From Saprospiraceae bacterium (GTDB lineage Bacteria > Bacteroidota > Bacteroidia > Chitinophagales > Saprospiraceae): a DNA stretch of 6,874 bases. The stretch spans positions 1 through 6,874 of the forward strand of contig JABDJM010000005.1 of assembly GCA_013002475.1 (NCBI GenBank), written 5' to 3'. Shown in pieces: positions 6,528 to 6,874 of this stretch. Both the position numbers and the translations under genes were made by a program. The notes below the pieces were generated by a model. The model was not told the DNA's origin, searched no databases, and saw only the letters and a program-made list of their open reading frames with translations. How positions within the stretch are numbered: the stretch's first letter is position 1; each line of letters opens with the position of its first letter.

Positions 6528-6874
6528 GCAAAGGCTGCAGCAACCTTGGCCTCCTTACTATCCTTTTGATATTGATAGAATCCCTCGCCTGATTTTTTAC
6601 CCAGTTTCCCGGCAGTAACCATATTCACTAATAAGGGGCAAGGAGCATACTTTGGATTTCCAAAACCATTCTGCAGTACTTTGCAAATAGCCAGCACTAC
6701 ATCCAGTCCGATAAAGTCAGCAAGTTGTAAAGGTCCCATTGGATGAGCCATGCCCAGTTTCATTACTGTATCGATCTCCTCTACACCAGCCACCCCCTCG
6801 TGAAGTGTAAAAATCGCTTCATTGATCATAGGGATCAATACACGGTTGCTCACGAAGCCCGGGTAGTCATTAGC
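6524..6874 (-). CDS. hbd: 3-hydroxybutyryl-CoA dehydrogenase, C-terminal part (runs off the right edge)
   Basis: The enzyme oxidises or reduces 3-hydroxyacyl-CoA/acetoacetyl-CoA with NAD(P)(H) in fatty acid or butanoate metabolism, in the cytoplasm. The frame is open from the right edge to a TAG at 6524-6526, giving 116 residues of a family of about 280-295, so the N-terminal Rossmann domain and catalytic His-Glu lie outside. What is seen is the C-terminal 3HCDH domain: [20 protein letters not shown], with the conserved Asn of [33 protein letters not shown] and [14 protein letters not shown], the usual end of the family. A GTG within the window (6851-6853) is an internal Val, not a start. The stop overlaps the end of the convergent plus-strand gene by 4 bases. 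Whether it is the short-chain (hbd) or a related phenylacetate-type (paaH) enzyme cannot be told from this part. Confidence 0.95.
   Translation of the reverse strand, partial: ANDYPGFVSNRVLIPMINEAIFTLHEGVAGVEEIDTVMKLGMAHPMGPLQLADFIGLDVVLAICKVLQNGFGNPKYAPCPLLVNMVTAGKLGKKSGEGFYQYQKDSKEAKVAAAFA

Noticed and set aside
6514..6536. Small hairpin CTTTG/CAAAG across the two convergent stop codons, as a bidirectional terminator
   Set aside because: The stem has only 5 paired bases and there is no T run on either strand.
6851..6853. GTG as the start codon of the minus-strand dehydrogenase
   Set aside because: The frame stays open and conserved (DYPGFV) upstream of it to the window edge, so this is an internal Val in a truncated gene.

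Overview
The window looks like a chromosomal housekeeping region of a Bacteroidota bacterium, probably Cytophagales-like. This rests on gene content: a DUF3822-type protein, Bacteroidota-type secreted and membrane-anchored proteins of unknown function, and an Hsp15-like S4 protein with a GRPTKRDRR tail. Most starts are preceded by A/T-rich sequence without a Shine-Dalgarno motif, which also fits. There are no RNA genes, insertion sequences, CRISPR arrays, phage genes or attachment sites. Base composition looks even throughout, so I see no sign of recent transfer.

Layout. On the minus strand at the left edge lie a membrane-anchored protein of unknown function (355-942) and, overlapping its end, the start of a DUF3822-like gene that runs off the window (1-364). 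A 180-base intergenic region (943-1122) separates this pair from a divergent plus-strand run of six tightly spaced genes: tsaD (tRNA t6A synthesis), a secreted protein that may be a beta-propeller, a DUF58/von Willebrand A-like protein, a PPK2-family polyphosphate kinase, an hslR-like S4 RNA-binding protein and a 210-residue protein of unknown function. Gaps are 9, 50, 13, 3 and 11 bases, so most or all may be one transcript, with the 50-base gap before the DUF58 gene as the likeliest internal break. The last gene meets, tail to tail with a 4-base overlap, the C-terminal part of a minus-strand 3-hydroxybutyryl-CoA dehydrogenase gene that leaves the window on the right.

The genes do not form one obvious pathway. 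Two act on the translation machinery (TsaD on tRNA, the Hsp15-like protein on stalled 50S subunits), one links polyphosphate to nucleotide phosphates, one is probably an assembly or chaperone-type factor, and two have no assigned function. I see no convincing new defence or mobile system.

The most unusual signals are these: a strong inverted repeat followed by a T-rich run inside the beginning of the DUF3822-like gene, which looks like an intrinsic terminator or attenuator in coding sequence; the lack of an ATG start for that gene; an Ile in place of the usual Asn in the FNRSHYED motif of the PPK2; and about seven propeller-like repeats in the secreted protein.
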